64,000 nucleotides of DNA from Ruegeria discodermiae. GTDB taxonomy: Bacteria; Pseudomonadota; Alphaproteobacteria; Rhodobacterales; Rhodobacteraceae. The stretch covers positions 62,001 through 126,000 of the forward strand of contig NZ_JAVAMO010000012.1 in NCBI RefSeq assembly GCF_030758345.1, given 5' to 3'. The notes under the pieces were generated by a model. It was not told the origin of the DNA. It searched no databases and was given only the letters and a program-made list of their open reading frames with translations. Of the stretch, positions 8,418 through 19,539 are shown one piece after another. Positions within the stretch are counted from its first letter, which is position 1. Each line of letters begins with the position of its first letter. Both the position numbers and the translations under genes were made by a program.

Positions 8418-9284
8418 CTATCGGAACGCGGCGAGGCCCGCCGGTTCGCTATCGCCTGTTGCGTCCTGCTCAACCTGTGCAAAAAGCTGACCAAGGCGCT
8501 CATGCCATGTCGGGAATTGGCCCGACACGGCCAGCGCAAGCCGTTCGGCTCCCAGCGAAATCCCCAGCGGGGCGGTTTCGCCCGCGATCACGATCTCGCC
8601 GATTTCGGTCCAGTTGGCCGAGGCGGGATAGCTGGTCGGGGCGGGTTCATCGATATCGCCCACGCGGTAGTAAACCCCCATCGTGACAAAGAAATCCTCA
8701 CCGCTCGGATCGGGGAAGAAATAGCCCGACCCATCGCGCGCGTCGAAGGCTTCCTCGGCATCGCGCAGGATCACCTTTTCGCCGTAGGGCAGACCCATTT
8801 CATCCAGCACCGGGCGCATGTCCTCGGAGTCAGGCACGCTGACAAACGCCAGCCGCGACGGGTCGAGCCCGAACCCTTCGGTCAGCAGGCGGATCATCAA
8901 ACGGGTCTGGTCGGCCTTGCCGAGGCTGTTGGGCGGATGGCAGCCAACTTCGTGAAAGATCGGCAGGACATCGGCGCGGTGGCGTTCCGCGATGTCTTCG
9001 ACGCGGGCGAGGGGTTGGATCACGAAGCCCCCCTGCGGCAGGGCGGATTGGTCGAAATCATGGCGCAGCCCGCCATTATAGGCCGGATTGCCGGACAGGA
9101 TCGAAAGCGGTGCGACCTCTTGCAAGCCCTGCGCGCCGAGCGCTTCCCGCAGGCGTCTCAGAACGTCGTCATAAGAGGCCTCGAAGGCGGCGTTCTGTGG
9201 CGTGGCCAGCGCCACTGAAGGAAGCATCGCGCCAAGTGTTGCGGCGGTGCCCAGTTTGATCACTTCGCGTCGGTCCATGGTCAT
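8418..9284 (-). CDS. Tat-exported protein resembling the alanyl-tRNA synthetase catalytic core
   Basis: A 288-residue protein. The N-terminus has a twin-arginine signal ('MDRREVIKLG', hydrophobic core, 'ALATP'). The mature part follows the order of the AlaRS class II catalytic domain: 'RADVLPIFHEVG' (residues 103-114) compares with the AlaRS motif 2 region '..FFEMLGNFSFG', then 'LLTEGFGLDPSRLAFVSVPD' with its '..LPKERLWVTVYESDD', then 'NWTEIGEIV' and a motif-3-like 'GISLGAERLAL' (241-251). No C-terminal tRNA-recognition, editing or oligomerisation domain is present. Start ATG 9282-9284 has GGAGGGAG upstream. Function is unknown; it shares an operon with an exported deiminase. The alignment is from memory of the family, not computed. 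Confidence 0.6.
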   Translation of the reverse strand: MTMDRREVIKLGTAATLGAMLPSVALATPQNAAFEASYDDVLRRLREALGAQGLQEVAPLSILSGNPAYNGGLRHDFDQSALPQGGFVIQPLARVEDIAERHRADVLPIFHEVGCHPPNSLGKADQTRLMIRLLTEGFGLDPSRLAFVSVPDSEDMRPVLDEMGLPYGEKVILRDAEEAFDARDGSGYFFPDPSGEDFFVTMGVYYRVGDIDEPAPTSYPASANWTEIGEIVIAGETAPLGISLGAERLALAVSGQFPTWHERLGQLFAQVEQDATGDSEPAGLAAFR

Positions 9285-9338
9285 GCTCTGATCTCCCTCC
9301 GATTGCGCGCGCAAGACGCTAAAGCCTGGTCACAGCCT

Positions 9339-9368
9339 ATATAAGACTGGATTTTGCAGCTATCTCAA
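9339..9368 (-). promoter_or_regulatory. Predicted sigma-70 promoter for the exported synthetase-like/deiminase operon
   Basis: On the minus strand TTGAGA (9363-9368) and TTATAT (9339-9344) are separated by 18 bp, about 50 bp upstream of the ATG at 9284. It lies in the 130-bp gap after the AllA-like gene, suggesting that the exported pair is transcribed independently of the tmp operon. Confidence 0.5.
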
Positions 9369-9414
9369 TCTGACGTGAAGACTGTATTGCGCTTTCTTCA
9401 TCTCGCGCGTGGGG

Positions 9415-10079
9415 TCAGAGCGTCTTGATCCTGTCTGCGTGCAGGGGGCAGGCGAGGTAGACGCCGAATTCCTGTCCGATATCGGCGCTGACGCGGGCAT
9501 GCACGGCCCCCTGACGGTCAAGGAAACGCTGGCTGTCTTCGACCGGAAAGATCCCCTCATGCCAGATGCCGGGATGGATATAGAGCCCGCGCGTGCCGTC
9601 GCACCAGAAGGCCACAACCTTGTCGGGCGTCAGGTTGTCGCCGGGTAGGGCGGCGGGGATGATGAAGGGTTTGCGCTCAAGCGGAAAGAACAACTGCCCG
9701 CCATCGGGATGATAGTTCATATGCCACAGCAGCACCTGATCGCGCGGCGCGGTTCGGGTTTCGGCGCTGGCCTGTTGCGGGTCGGTGGACCAGCCCAACA
9801 CATAATGGCCGTTCACCGCTTCGTTTTCGCCATAGAGCACGTCACCCTTCCAGTCGCCCCTGAACGTGCCCTCAACCCAGCCGCCCTCGTCGCCGGTACC
9901 CTCATCGATGGGCCGCCAGCCCTGTTGCGGCCAGCGGGTGATCTCGATCTCGAACCCGCCGGGGTCATCGACAAGGCAGCCATAGCCCTTAACGCTGCCC
10001 TCGGTGGCGCGGATCAGCGGCACCTCATGCCAGGGCAGCGAGGGCTTACTGCTGGCTTCGAAGATATACTCCGGTGCGC

Positions 10080-10083
<4 letters not shown>
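9415..10083 (-). CDS. Ureidoglycolate lyase (AllA)-like protein in the tmp operon
   Basis: A 222-residue cupin-fold protein. It resembles ureidoglycolate lyase in 'KVVAFWCDGTRGLYIHPGIW' and the continuing 'HEGIFP' near residues 150-175; AllA proteins have 'aF....gvny..GvWHhpl' there. True AllA splits ureidoglycolate to glyoxylate and urea in purine catabolism, but no other purine gene is nearby and the protein is longer than typical AllA (about 160-170 residues). It overlaps the upstream HD gene by 4 bp, so it is made together with TmpA and TmpB. A role in handling a betaine- or aminophosphonate-derived intermediate is possible but unproven. Confidence 0.65.
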
Positions 10084-11899
<1,816 letters not shown>

Positions 11900-11902
11900 C
11901 TA

Positions 11903-12763
11903 ATGGTTAAACGCAAGATAGGACTGCCACCGCTGGACTGGCTGCGGGTCTTTGAGGCCGCCGGGCGATTGGGTGGGTTTTCGGCAGCCGCGCGTGAGTT
12001 TGGGCTGACCCAGGCGGCGGTGAGCCAGCGGATCGCCAATCTGGAGGCCTGGCTTGGTCGGTCACTCTTCATCCGCGAGGCGCGCGGCGTGTCGCTGACG
12101 GTAGAAGGTGAAAGTTATCTGCCGCTGGTACAGGACAGCCTGCGCGCGCTGGAGCGCAATACCGAGAACCTGTTCGGCAAAAGCCCGACCGAGCTGCGCG
12201 TTGCGGGGCTCAACTCGCATCTGGGTACGCTGGTGGTGTCGCGACTGTCCGCGTTCCATGCAGCCCATCCGAAATTGCGGCTGGTGATCGACTCGCTGGA
12301 TCGCTGGTCGGGGTTCGACGAAGAAAAGACCTGGCTGCAACTGCGCTTCGGCAATGGGGTCTGGCCCGGGCGCGCAGCGCATCTGGTCGCGCGCGAGGTG
12401 CTGGCCCCGATGGTCGCGCCGGGCCTGTCCCGGGACGCGCCGCTGATCGAGCTGCGTGGCCCGCGTCCGGGCTGGTCGGACTGGTCGGCAGAGACAGGGG
12501 AGGCCCTGACAGGGGGCTGGCTCAGCGTCGATTCTATGGAACACGCGCTGGCGGCGGCAGGGCAGGGCATGGGCATCGTGCTGGGCTCGGTCCCGCTGGC
12601 GCGCGACCTGCTGCAGAGCGGCGTGCTGCACCAGCTTGATCTGCCCGAATTGATCACCAGCGAGGGGTATTGGCTGACCTGGCCTGAGGACCGGCCCATC
12701 AGCCGCAAGCAGCGTCATCTGATTGATGCGTTTTATCAAGCTATCCGTCTGGAGGAAAAGTGA
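11903..12763 (+). CDS. LysR-family regulator (GcvA-like), probable regulator of the tmp operon
   Basis: A 286-residue LysR-type regulator. The N-terminal winged helix reads 'LPPLDWLRVFEAAGRLGGFS' (residues 8-27) then 'AAREFGLTQAAVSQRIANLE', followed by the substrate-binding domain with 'GLNSHLGTLVVSRLSAFHAA' and 'ALAAAGQGMGIVLGSVPLA', a pattern common in GcvA-type members. Divergent placement from tmpA with a palindromic T-N11-A site between them suggests it senses the phosphonate or a product. The effector is unknown. Confidence 0.92.
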   Translation: MVKRKIGLPPLDWLRVFEAAGRLGGFSAAAREFGLTQAAVSQRIANLEAWLGRSLFIREARGVSLTVEGESYLPLVQDSLRALERNTENLFGKSPTELRVAGLNSHLGTLVVSRLSAFHAAHPKLRLVIDSLDRWSGFDEEKTWLQLRFGNGVWPGRAAHLVAREVLAPMVAPGLSRDAPLIELRGPRPGWSDWSAETGEALTGGWLSVDSMEHALAAAGQGMGIVLGSVPLARDLLQSGVLHQLDLPELITSEGYWLTWPEDRPISRKQRHLIDAFYQAIRLEEK

Positions 12764-12821
12764 TCCGGTTGGGTGGCCAGTGCGTAACCCGGATATCGTT
12801 GTCACATCCCCCGGTGTTGTC

Positions 12822-13181
12822 ATGCTTTTAAGATTTGTCTGCTTCACATTGACCTGCGCGCTTGCGCTGCCAGCCCTTGCGGACTTCGCCAAGGTTCAGA
12901 ACGAGGCGCAATTCAAGCAGATTGTGGCCGGAAAGACTCTGACCCGGCCTTTGGTCAAGCTACAGGTGTCGCCCGAAGGGACCATCAGTGGCAAAGGATT
13001 GCGCTGGCCGGTCGAGGGCAATTGGAACTGGCAGAACGGCTATTTCTGCCGCGATCTTTACTGGGGCGGCAGTGAGTTGGGCTACAATTGTCAGGAAGTT
13101 CGTGTGCGCGACGGCAAGATCCGTTTTACATCGGATCGGGGCAAGGGTGATTTCGCCGATTTCAGGTTGAGGTCCGACTAG
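12822..13181 (+). CDS. Small secreted/periplasmic protein of unknown function
   Basis: A 119-residue protein with a signal peptide (residues 1-20, ending 'ALPALADF'). The mature part is rich in aromatic residues and carries two cysteines ('GYFCRDLYW', 'GYNCQEVRV') that could form a disulfide; it looks like a compact beta-rich domain. The frame is open from 12723, but the ATG at 12822 directly precedes the signal peptide and is chosen. Its last 4 bp overlap the convergent BenE gene. I recognise no characterised family. Confidence 0.75.
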   Translation: MLLRFVCFTLTCALALPALADFAKVQNEAQFKQIVAGKTLTRPLVKLQVSPEGTISGKGLRWPVEGNWNWQNGYFCRDLYWGGSELGYNCQEVRVRDGKIRFTSDRGKGDFADFRLRSD

Positions 13182-14350
13182 GTTTTGCGCGCCATTCGGG
13201 TGTTGATCATCTGAACGATCCCGCCCAGCACCAGACCCCAAACGGCTGCGCTGAGACCGATGATGGTAACGCCTGATGCGGTGACCAGAAAGGTTATCGC
13301 CGCAGCCTGCCGGTAAGAGGCGTCCTCGAACGCTGCAAGCGCCGAGGCGGCAAAGACCGGCAGCAGCGCGACACCCGCAAGCGTTCCCAGCAACAACGGC
13401 GGGGCAAGGCCCGCAAAGGCAGTGATGATCCCCGCGAACAGGCCGAACAGGCAGTAAAAGAGCCCTCCGAATACCGCCGAGAGATAGCGTTTGTCGGGAT
13501 CGGGGTGTGACTCTTCATTGGCGCACATGGCGGCGGTGATGGCCGCCAGACAGGTTGCGGGCGCGCCAAACGGGGCTGAAAGCAGGCTCGCCCCGCCTAC
13601 CGAGGAGATCAGAGGCGCGGGCGCGGGCTGATAGCCGAAACTGCGGATGATCGCGAGGCCGGGAATGTTCTGTGTTGCCATGGTGACGATGAAAAGCGGC
13701 AGGCCGATGCCGATCAGAGACGGGATCGAAAACGCTGGTATAGTAAAGACCGGCTTGGGGATCACCGCGCCTGATAGCGTGAAGTCGAAGCCGGGCTGGA
13801 TCACCACGACCAGCGCTGCCACCACCACGGCGCAGGGCACCGCGATCAGGCGGTTGATCTGCCCGGCGATGAACCAGGTGACGATAACCGGCAGGGCGAC
13901 CCACGGCGCTTTCCCCATGGCGCTGAAGGGTTGCAAGCAGATCGACAGCAGCACCGCCGACAGCATCGCCTGCGCCAGAGGTGCGGGTATGGCCGCGATC
14001 AACCGGCTCAGTGGCCGCCAGAACCCGGCGATGACGGTGAGAAGCCCGGCCAACAGAAAAGCGCCCACCGCTTCGGCAAAACCGGCTTCGGGCATTGTCG
14101 AGACTGCCAGCAGCGCAACGCCAGGTGTGGACCACGCCACGCTGACCGGTATCTTTGTGCGCAAGCTCAGCACGATCCCCGCCAGACCCATTGCGATGGC
14201 CGCCGCCATCAACCCCGAAGCGGCCACGGCCTTGGAAGCGCCCATGGCATTCAGCCCCTGCAGCACAATCGGAAACGAGCTGAAAAACCCCACAATAGCG
14301 ACCACAAGGCCGGTTGAGACGGTTTGCAGGCGAATGGCACGTTGGCGCAT
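13178..14350 (-). CDS. BenE-family benzoate/H+ symporter-like transporter
   Basis: A 390-residue, very hydrophobic protein with about 11-12 membrane segments. 'VAWSTPGVALLA', 'QAMLSAVLLSICLQPF', 'FIVTMATQNIPGLAIIRSFG' and 'SAPFGAPATCLAAITAAMC' match the conserved parts of BenE transporters, which import benzoate and perhaps other aromatic acids with protons. No benzoate catabolic genes lie near, so the substrate is uncertain. It converges with the small secreted protein, the stop codons overlapping by 4 bp. Confidence 0.9.
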   Translation of the reverse strand: MRQRAIRLQTVSTGLVVAIVGFFSSFPIVLQGLNAMGASKAVAASGLMAAAIAMGLAGIVLSLRTKIPVSVAWSTPGVALLAVSTMPEAGFAEAVGAFLLAGLLTVIAGFWRPLSRLIAAIPAPLAQAMLSAVLLSICLQPFSAMGKAPWVALPVIVTWFIAGQINRLIAVPCAVVVAALVVVIQPGFDFTLSGAVIPKPVFTIPAFSIPSLIGIGLPLFIVTMATQNIPGLAIIRSFGYQPAPAPLISSVGGASLLSAPFGAPATCLAAITAAMCANEESHPDPDKRYLSAVFGGLFYCLFGLFAGIITAFAGLAPPLLLGTLAGVALLPVFAASALAAFEDASYRQAAAITFLVTASGVTIIGLSAAVWGLVLGGIVQMINTRMARKT

Positions 14351-14504
14351 GTGAGGCTCGTTGGGGTGAGGAGGGTAATTGGGATGAGAGAATTGTTTGT
14401 GGTTCAGGAAAAGGCCATCTAAGCGGGCATGGAAGCCAGGGGAAGAATGAACATTGAGCGTAAACTAGCAAGGGGTGAGGCAGATTTTATTCAATGAAAC
14501 CGGA

Positions 14505-14527
14505 CCGGAAACTTTGAAAGTTTCCGG
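14505..14527. promoter_or_regulatory. Perfect 23-bp palindrome, likely operator
   Basis: Arms CCGGAAACTTT (14505-14515) and AAAGTTTCCGG (14517-14527) are perfectly complementary with one central base. It lies in the 223-bp gap between the BenE gene and the SdhAF4 gene, upstream of no intact gene on the plus strand. Symmetry and length resemble a TetR-type operator. There is no T-run, so it is not a rho-independent terminator. The rest of the gap holds nothing recognisable. Confidence 0.5.
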
Positions 14528-14573
14528 AGGTGCACGCCAACACTGGTCAAAAAAACCACGTCCTGGAATGTGA

Positions 14574-14756
14574 CTAGAAGTCGATCGCCAGCCCTTTCTT
14601 TTCCCAATCGCCATAGCGCACGGGTTCAGGCCCGTCGCGGCCGCCCAACTCCTTGGGCTTGGGTTTATCCTCGGCGGCGGCAAGGCGGCGGCGCTCTTCG
14701 GCCTCGGCCAGGGCGCGTTGGGCTGCGGGGGGTAGGTCTTTGTCGGTATCGCTCAT
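14574..14756 (-). CDS. Succinate dehydrogenase assembly factor 4 (DUF1674) homologue
   Basis: A 60-residue protein ending in the diagnostic DUF1674 motif 'GGRDGPEPVRYGDWEKKGLA'. Mitochondrial SDHAF4 and bacterial homologues bind the flavinylated SdhA subunit and help its assembly into succinate dehydrogenase. The N-terminal half is charged and alanine-rich, helical. The ATG at 14754-14756 (MSDTDKD) is taken; an upstream extension of 34 codons is unlike the family. It is divergent from rsmB. Confidence 0.9.
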   Translation of the reverse strand: MSDTDKDLPPAAQRALAEAEERRRLAAAEDKPKPKELGGRDGPEPVRYGDWEKKGLAIDF

Positions 14757-14847
14757 GCCTTGGGTTCCTTTCCGGTCTGGGCCTTGATATACGCCCGCGT
14801 CTGCCCGTGGCAATGCGGGCATGGCGTCACAGATCGGGATCAGGGGC

Positions 14848-16107
14848 ATGAACGACACCGCGACACGGGCGCGCCAGAGCGCGATCTATCTGCTGGATCA
14901 GATATTGGGCGAGCATCGTCTGATGTCGGAATGCCTGGCCGCAGGCGCACTGGACCGGCTGGCCGCCGAAGACCGCGCGCGGGCGCAGCGTCTGGCGCTG
15001 GATACCCTGCGCGGGTTGGAGCGGGCCGACCGGATGCTATACAAGCACTTGCAGAAGAAACCGCCGCTGCCGGTGCTGAACGCGCTGCGGCTGGGGGTTG
15101 TGGAACTGGCCGGGGGCGAAGCTGCCCATGGGGTGGTCAATTCCATGGTCGAGATCACCGCGCGATCCCGTCGTCACGGGCGGCTCAAAGGGTTGGTCAA
15201 TGCGGTGCTGCGCAAGGTGGCGGTCGATACGCCGAAACACTGGGAGTTGTTGCGGGTGCCGCGCCTGCCGAAATGGTTGCGCGCTCCGCTGGTCGAGGCC
15301 TGGGGCGCGGAAGCGGTGGCGGGAATGGAGCGAGCGCACTTCACCGGCGCGCCGCTGGACCTGACACTGAAACCCGGTGCCGCTGCGCCGGACGGGGTTG
15401 CATTGCCGACCGGATCGGTTCGGATCGACGGCCCGGTTCAGGTGACTGCTCTGCCCGGATATGAGGCGGGGGATTGGTGGGTGCAGGATGCCGCCGCTGC
15501 TCTGCCTGCAAAGATGTTGGCCGCGCAGCCGGGCGAGGCGGTGCTGGATCTTTGTGCTGCTCCGGGTGGCAAGACGCTGCAACTGGCGGCGCAGGGTGCG
15601 AGTGTCACGGCGCTGGATGTCTCGGAGGCGCGGATGCGGCGGGTACGCGAAAATCTCGACCGCACTGGGTTGAGCGCAGAGCTTATGGTCGGGAACGCGC
15701 TGGAACATCAGGGCAGTTATGATGCGATCCTGCTGGATGCGCCCTGCTCGGCTACAGGCACCATTCGACGGCATCCCGATCTGCCGTTTGCGAAGGATGG
15801 GTCGGAATTCGGCGAATTGATAGCCTTGCAGGCGCGGATGCTGGCCCATGCCCACGGTTTGCTGAAACCCGGAGGGCGGCTGGTCTATTGCACCTGCTCG
15901 CTGCTGCCGGACGAGTGCGAAGTGCAGGTCAAAGAGATACTAGCCCAATTCCCTGATCTGAGCGTGGACCGCGCGGCGCTTGATCTGCCGGGCATTGATC
16001 AGGGCTGGATAACAGAGGAGGGCGGGCTGCGCCTGCGTCCCGATTACTGGCCCGAGCGTGGTGGTATGGACGGGTTCTATATCGCCTGCCTGCGCAAAGC
16101 GGGCTGA
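14848..16107 (+). CDS. rsmB: 16S rRNA (cytosine(967)-C5)-methyltransferase RsmB
   Basis: A 419-residue protein with an N-terminal NusB-like RNA-binding domain ('ARQSAIYLLDQIL...') and a C-terminal SAM-dependent methyltransferase. Motif I is 'VLDLCAAPGGKTLQLA', the 'DAPCSATGTIRRHPDL' motif holds one conserved cysteine, and 'VYCTCSLLPDE' holds the catalytic one. It methylates C967 of 16S rRNA. Two ATGs are possible, 14821 and 14848; the second is preceded by an AGGGG stretch and gives the usual N-terminus. The downstream order, heparinase-like gene, purH, lspA, suggests a long co-directional block. Confidence 0.94.
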   Translation: MNDTATRARQSAIYLLDQILGEHRLMSECLAAGALDRLAAEDRARAQRLALDTLRGLERADRMLYKHLQKKPPLPVLNALRLGVVELAGGEAAHGVVNSMVEITARSRRHGRLKGLVNAVLRKVAVDTPKHWELLRVPRLPKWLRAPLVEAWGAEAVAGMERAHFTGAPLDLTLKPGAAAPDGVALPTGSVRIDGPVQVTALPGYEAGDWWVQDAAAALPAKMLAAQPGEAVLDLCAAPGGKTLQLAAQGASVTALDVSEARMRRVRENLDRTGLSAELMVGNALEHQGSYDAILLDAPCSATGTIRRHPDLPFAKDGSEFGELIALQARMLAHAHGLLKPGGRLVYCTCSLLPDECEVQVKEILAQFPDLSVDRAALDLPGIDQGWITEEGGLRLRPDYWPERGGMDGFYIACLRKAG

Positions 16108-16187
16108 GGACAAGATCACCGGTGACTCGCATTGCCCGAACCGCTAAGCTCTGCGACAAACGCCAAAGAGCGTGAGAGGCAGTGAAC

Positions 16188-17927
16188 ATGTCCAGTTCCG
16201 ATACGATGGCGAGCCGTTGGGCACGGTTCCAGAACCGTTTCTACGCGCGCCTGAGCCAGCGCCGCGCGGCGGTGACGGGCTTTGTCTCGCAACCCGAACC
16301 GCGCACGATTGGCGTATTTGCCCGGGGGCGGCAATTGCTGGCGGGCAATCTGCTCTTTGCCGGGTATCTGGTTGAATCGCGCGACAGCGGGCTGTGGGAG
16401 GTCGCCTCGCCCAACCCCTCCTTCGACGAGGAACGACACGGCTTTGCCTGGCTCGACGATCTGGCGGCCGTGGGGGATATACGCGCGCGGGCCAAGGCCC
16501 AGACCTGGCTCTGGGGCTGGATCGAGCATCACGGGCGCGGGCGCGGGCCGGGTTGGACGCCGGAACTGACCGGGCGCCGTGTGATACGCTGGATCAACCA
16601 CGCGTTGTTCCTGTTGCGCGGGGTCGAACCGGACCAAAGTGACGCGTTCTTCCGTTCACTTTCTCATCAGACCTGGTTTCTGGCCCGGTGCTGGAAATCC
16701 GCCCCGCCCGGCCTGCCCCGGTTCGAGGCGCTGACCGGCCTGATCTATGCCTCGCTGGCGCTGGAGGGTCTGGAGGAGCTTGCTGATCCGGCGATCCGGG
16801 CGCTTGGGCAGGATTGCCGCAGCCAGATCGACGCGCAGGGCGGATTGCCCACCCGCAACCCCGAGGAATTGCTGGAGGTGTTCACGCTGCTGACCTGGGC
16901 GGCGGCGGCACTGCAAGAGGCCGGACGCGGCGTTGGGGCCGATCATGCAGCGGCCATCCTGCGGATTGCGCCCAGCCTGCGGACCCTGCGCCATAGCGAT
17001 GGCAGCCTGGCCCGGTTCCACGGCGGCGGCAGCGGCATTGACGGGCGCTTGGATCATGCGCTGGCGGCCAGCCAGACCAAGCCGACACCGTTCGACCGGC
17101 TGGCGATGGGCTTTGCCCGCCTCGCAGGCGGGCGCACCAGCGTCATCGTAGATGCGAGTGCGCCACCGTCGGGGCGGGCCTCTTACAAGGCGCATGCGTC
17201 GACCTTGGCATTCGAGCTGACCTCGGGCCGCCGCCCGCTGATCGTGAATTGCGGTGCGGGCGACAGTTTTGGCCCCGAATGGCGGCGCGCGGGGCGGGCG
17301 ACGCCGTCGCATTCGACCCTCTGTCTGGACGGCTATTCCAGCGCGCGGCTGGCCGAGCCTGAGCGCGGCTCCGGCAATGAGGCGCTGATCTCTGCCCCGC
17401 GCGGCGTTGCCGTGGAATTGTCGGATCTGCCCGACGGACTGCAATTTCAGGGCGGCCATGACGGCTACGAGGCGGTGTTCGGCCTGACCCATGCCCGCAC
17501 GTTGGAACTGTCCTTTGATGGGCGTGGCTTGGCGGGTGAGGATATGCTGCTGGCCATGGATGACCCGGCCAAGCGGCGTTTCGATAAGGCGATGGATGCG
17601 GCGCAACTGGCGGGAATCGGGTTTGATCTGCGCTTCCACCTGCATCCGGACGTGGATGCCGCCGTTGATCTGGGCGGCGCGGCGGTGTCGATGGCGCTGA
17701 AAAGCGGTGAGATCTGGGTTTTCCGGCATGACGGCCAGTATAAATTGACTGTGGCTCCAAGCGTTTACCTGGAAAAAGGCCGTTTGCAGCCGCGCGCGAC
17801 AAAACAGATTGTTCTATCCGGGCGCGCAATGGGGTATGCGACGCGCATCCGGTGGACGCTGAGCAAGGCGCAGGACACGGCAATTGCCATTCGCGACCTG
17901 AACCGGGATGAGCCGCAATTCGACTGA
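16188..17927 (+). CDS. Heparinase II/III family protein
   Basis: A 579-residue protein with an alpha/alpha-toroid N-terminal half ('[13 protein letters not shown]', '[16 protein letters not shown]') and a heparinase II/III-type beta-sandwich C-terminal half ('[20 protein letters not shown]', '[20 protein letters not shown]'). Members are polysaccharide lyases or polysaccharide-binding proteins. No signal peptide is visible, so a cytoplasmic or non-classically exported role is possible. The ATG at 16188 has GAGAGG 8 nt upstream; a GTG at 16182 is too close to it. Its stop lies 22 bp before the purH start. Confidence 0.88.
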   Translation: MSSSDTMASRWARFQNRFYARLSQRRAAVTGFVSQPEPRTIGVFARGRQLLAGNLLFAGYLVESRDSGLWEVASPNPSFDEERHGFAWLDDLAAVGDIRARAKAQTWLWGWIEHHGRGRGPGWTPELTGRRVIRWINHALFLLRGVEPDQSDAFFRSLSHQTWFLARCWKSAPPGLPRFEALTGLIYASLALEGLEELADPAIRALGQDCRSQIDAQGGLPTRNPEELLEVFTLLTWAAAALQEAGRGVGADHAAAILRIAPSLRTLRHSDGSLARFHGGGSGIDGRLDHALAASQTKPTPFDRLAMGFARLAGGRTSVIVDASAPPSGRASYKAHASTLAFELTSGRRPLIVNCGAGDSFGPEWRRAGRATPSHSTLCLDGYSSARLAEPERGSGNEALISAPRGVAVELSDLPDGLQFQGGHDGYEAVFGLTHARTLELSFDGRGLAGEDMLLAMDDPAKRRFDKAMDAAQLAGIGFDLRFHLHPDVDAAVDLGGAAVSMALKSGEIWVFRHDGQYKLTVAPSVYLEKGRLQPRATKQIVLSGRAMGYATRIRWTLSKAQDTAIAIRDLNRDEPQFD

Positions 17928-17949
17928 TCCGCAAAAGGACCAAGACCAC

Positions 17950-19539
17950 ATGACCGACCTTCACGCCGTGCGCCGCGCGCTTCTGTCCGTATCTGACAAG
18001 ACCGGACTGATCGATTTGGGAAAGGCGCTGTCGGCGTGCGGCGTTGAACTGCTCAGCACCGGTGGCTCGGCCAAGGCCCTGCGCGAGGCGGGGCTGGAGG
18101 TTCGCGATGTGGCCGAGGTGACGGGCTTTCCAGAGATGATGGATGGCCGCGTCAAGACCTTGCACCCGATGGTGCATGGTGGCCTGCTGGCGTTGCGCGA
18201 CAACGACACGCACGTGGCCGCGATGGAACAGCACGGAATCGGTGCGATCGACCTGCTGGTGGCGAACCTCTACCCGTTCGAGGAAACCGTGGCCAAGGGT
18301 GCCGATTATGACACCTGCATCGAAAATATCGACATTGGTGGCCCGGCGATGATCCGCGCGGCGGCCAAGAACCATGCCTTTGTGAACGTGGTTGTTGATG
18401 TCGAGGATTACGATGCGCTGCTGGCCGAGCTTGAGGCCAATGACGGTCAGACCTCTTATGCCTTCCGGCAGGGGCTGGCGCAGAACGCTTATGCCCGCAC
18501 CGCTGCCTATGACGCTGCCGTGTCGAACTGGATGGCGGACGCGCTGAACCTGCAGGCTCCACGCCGCCGCGCGGTGTCGGGTCGGCTGGCCCAGACGCTT
18601 CGCTACGGCGAGAACCCGCATCAGGAGGCGGCGTTCTACCTTGATGGTTCACAGCGTGCGGGTGTCGCTACCGCCCGGCAGGTGCAGGGCAAGGAGTTGA
18701 GCTACAACAATATCAACGATACCGATGCGGCTTTCGAACTGGTCTCGGAGTTCGACCCGGTACAGGGCCCCGCCGTGGCGATCATCAAACATGCCAACCC
18801 CTGTGGCGTGGCGCGCGGCGCGTCGCTGAAAGAGGCCTATCAGAAAGCGTTCGATTGCGACCGCACTTCGGCCTTTGGCGGCATCATCGCCCTGAACACG
18901 GCCCTAGACGCCGACACCGCGCGCGAAATCGTGCAGATTTTCACCGAGGTGGTAATCGCGCCGGGGGCCTCGGTGGAGGCGGTTGAGGTCTTTGCGGCCA
19001 AGAAAAACCTGCGCCTGCTATTGACCGATAGTCTGCCCAATCCGCAGGACAGCGCCTTCACCACCCGTCAGGTTTCGGGCGGGATGCTGGTGCAGGACAA
19101 GGATGTCGGCCACCGCGATATGGGTGATTTGAAGGTGGTGACCAAGAAAGCGCCGACAGACGAACAGATGGCTGATCTGCTCTTTGCCTGGAAGGTCGCG
19201 AAACATGTCAAATCCAACGCCATCGTCTATGTGAAGGCTGGCCAGACCGTGGGCGTCGGCGCCGGTCAGATGAGCCGGCTGGACAGCGCTACCATCGCGG
19301 GCGTCAAGGCGCAGCGCATGGCCGATGTTCTGGAGCTACCCGAAAGCCTCGCCAAGGGCTCCGCCGTGGCGTCGGACGCGTTTTTTCCCTTTGCTGATGG
19401 CCTGCTGGAGGCTGCCGCCAATGGTGCCACCTGCGTGATCCAGCCCGGCGGGTCGATGCGCGATGACGAGGTGATCAAGGCCGCTGACGAGGCCGGTCTG
19501 GCCATGGTCCTCACCGGCATGCGGCATTTCCGTCACTAA
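17950..19539 (+). CDS. purH: Bifunctional AICAR formyltransferase/IMP cyclohydrolase PurH
   Basis: A 529-residue PurH, the usual length. The N-terminal IMP cyclohydrolase domain has '[20 protein letters not shown]', '[11 protein letters not shown]' and '[20 protein letters not shown]'. The C-terminal formyltransferase domain has '[14 protein letters not shown]', '[14 protein letters not shown]' with the catalytic Lys-His, and '[10 protein letters not shown]'. It performs the last two steps of de novo IMP synthesis. The frame is open from 17908, inside the previous gene, but the ATG at 17950 gives the standard start [13 protein letters not shown]. Confidence 0.97.
   Translation: MTDLHAVRRALLSVSDKTGLIDLGKALSACGVELLSTGGSAKALREAGLEVRDVAEVTGFPEMMDGRVKTLHPMVHGGLLALRDNDTHVAAMEQHGIGAIDLLVANLYPFEETVAKGADYDTCIENIDIGGPAMIRAAAKNHAFVNVVVDVEDYDALLAELEANDGQTSYAFRQGLAQNAYARTAAYDAAVSNWMADALNLQAPRRRAVSGRLAQTLRYGENPHQEAAFYLDGSQRAGVATARQVQGKELSYNNINDTDAAFELVSEFDPVQGPAVAIIKHANPCGVARGASLKEAYQKAFDCDRTSAFGGIIALNTALDADTAREIVQIFTEVVIAPGASVEAVEVFAAKKNLRLLLTDSLPNPQDSAFTTRQVSGGMLVQDKDVGHRDMGDLKVVTKKAPTDEQMADLLFAWKVAKHVKSNAIVYVKAGQTVGVGAGQMSRLDSATIAGVKAQRMADVLELPESLAKGSAVASDAFFPFADGLLEAAANGATCVIQPGGSMRDDEVIKAADEAGLAMVLTGMRHFRH

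Noticed and set aside
7350-9218. 622-codon open frame on the plus strand
   Set aside because: It lies opposite two minus-strand genes with clear signal peptides and active-site motifs; its own translation has no recognisable domain. Long antisense frames are common in GC-rich DNA.
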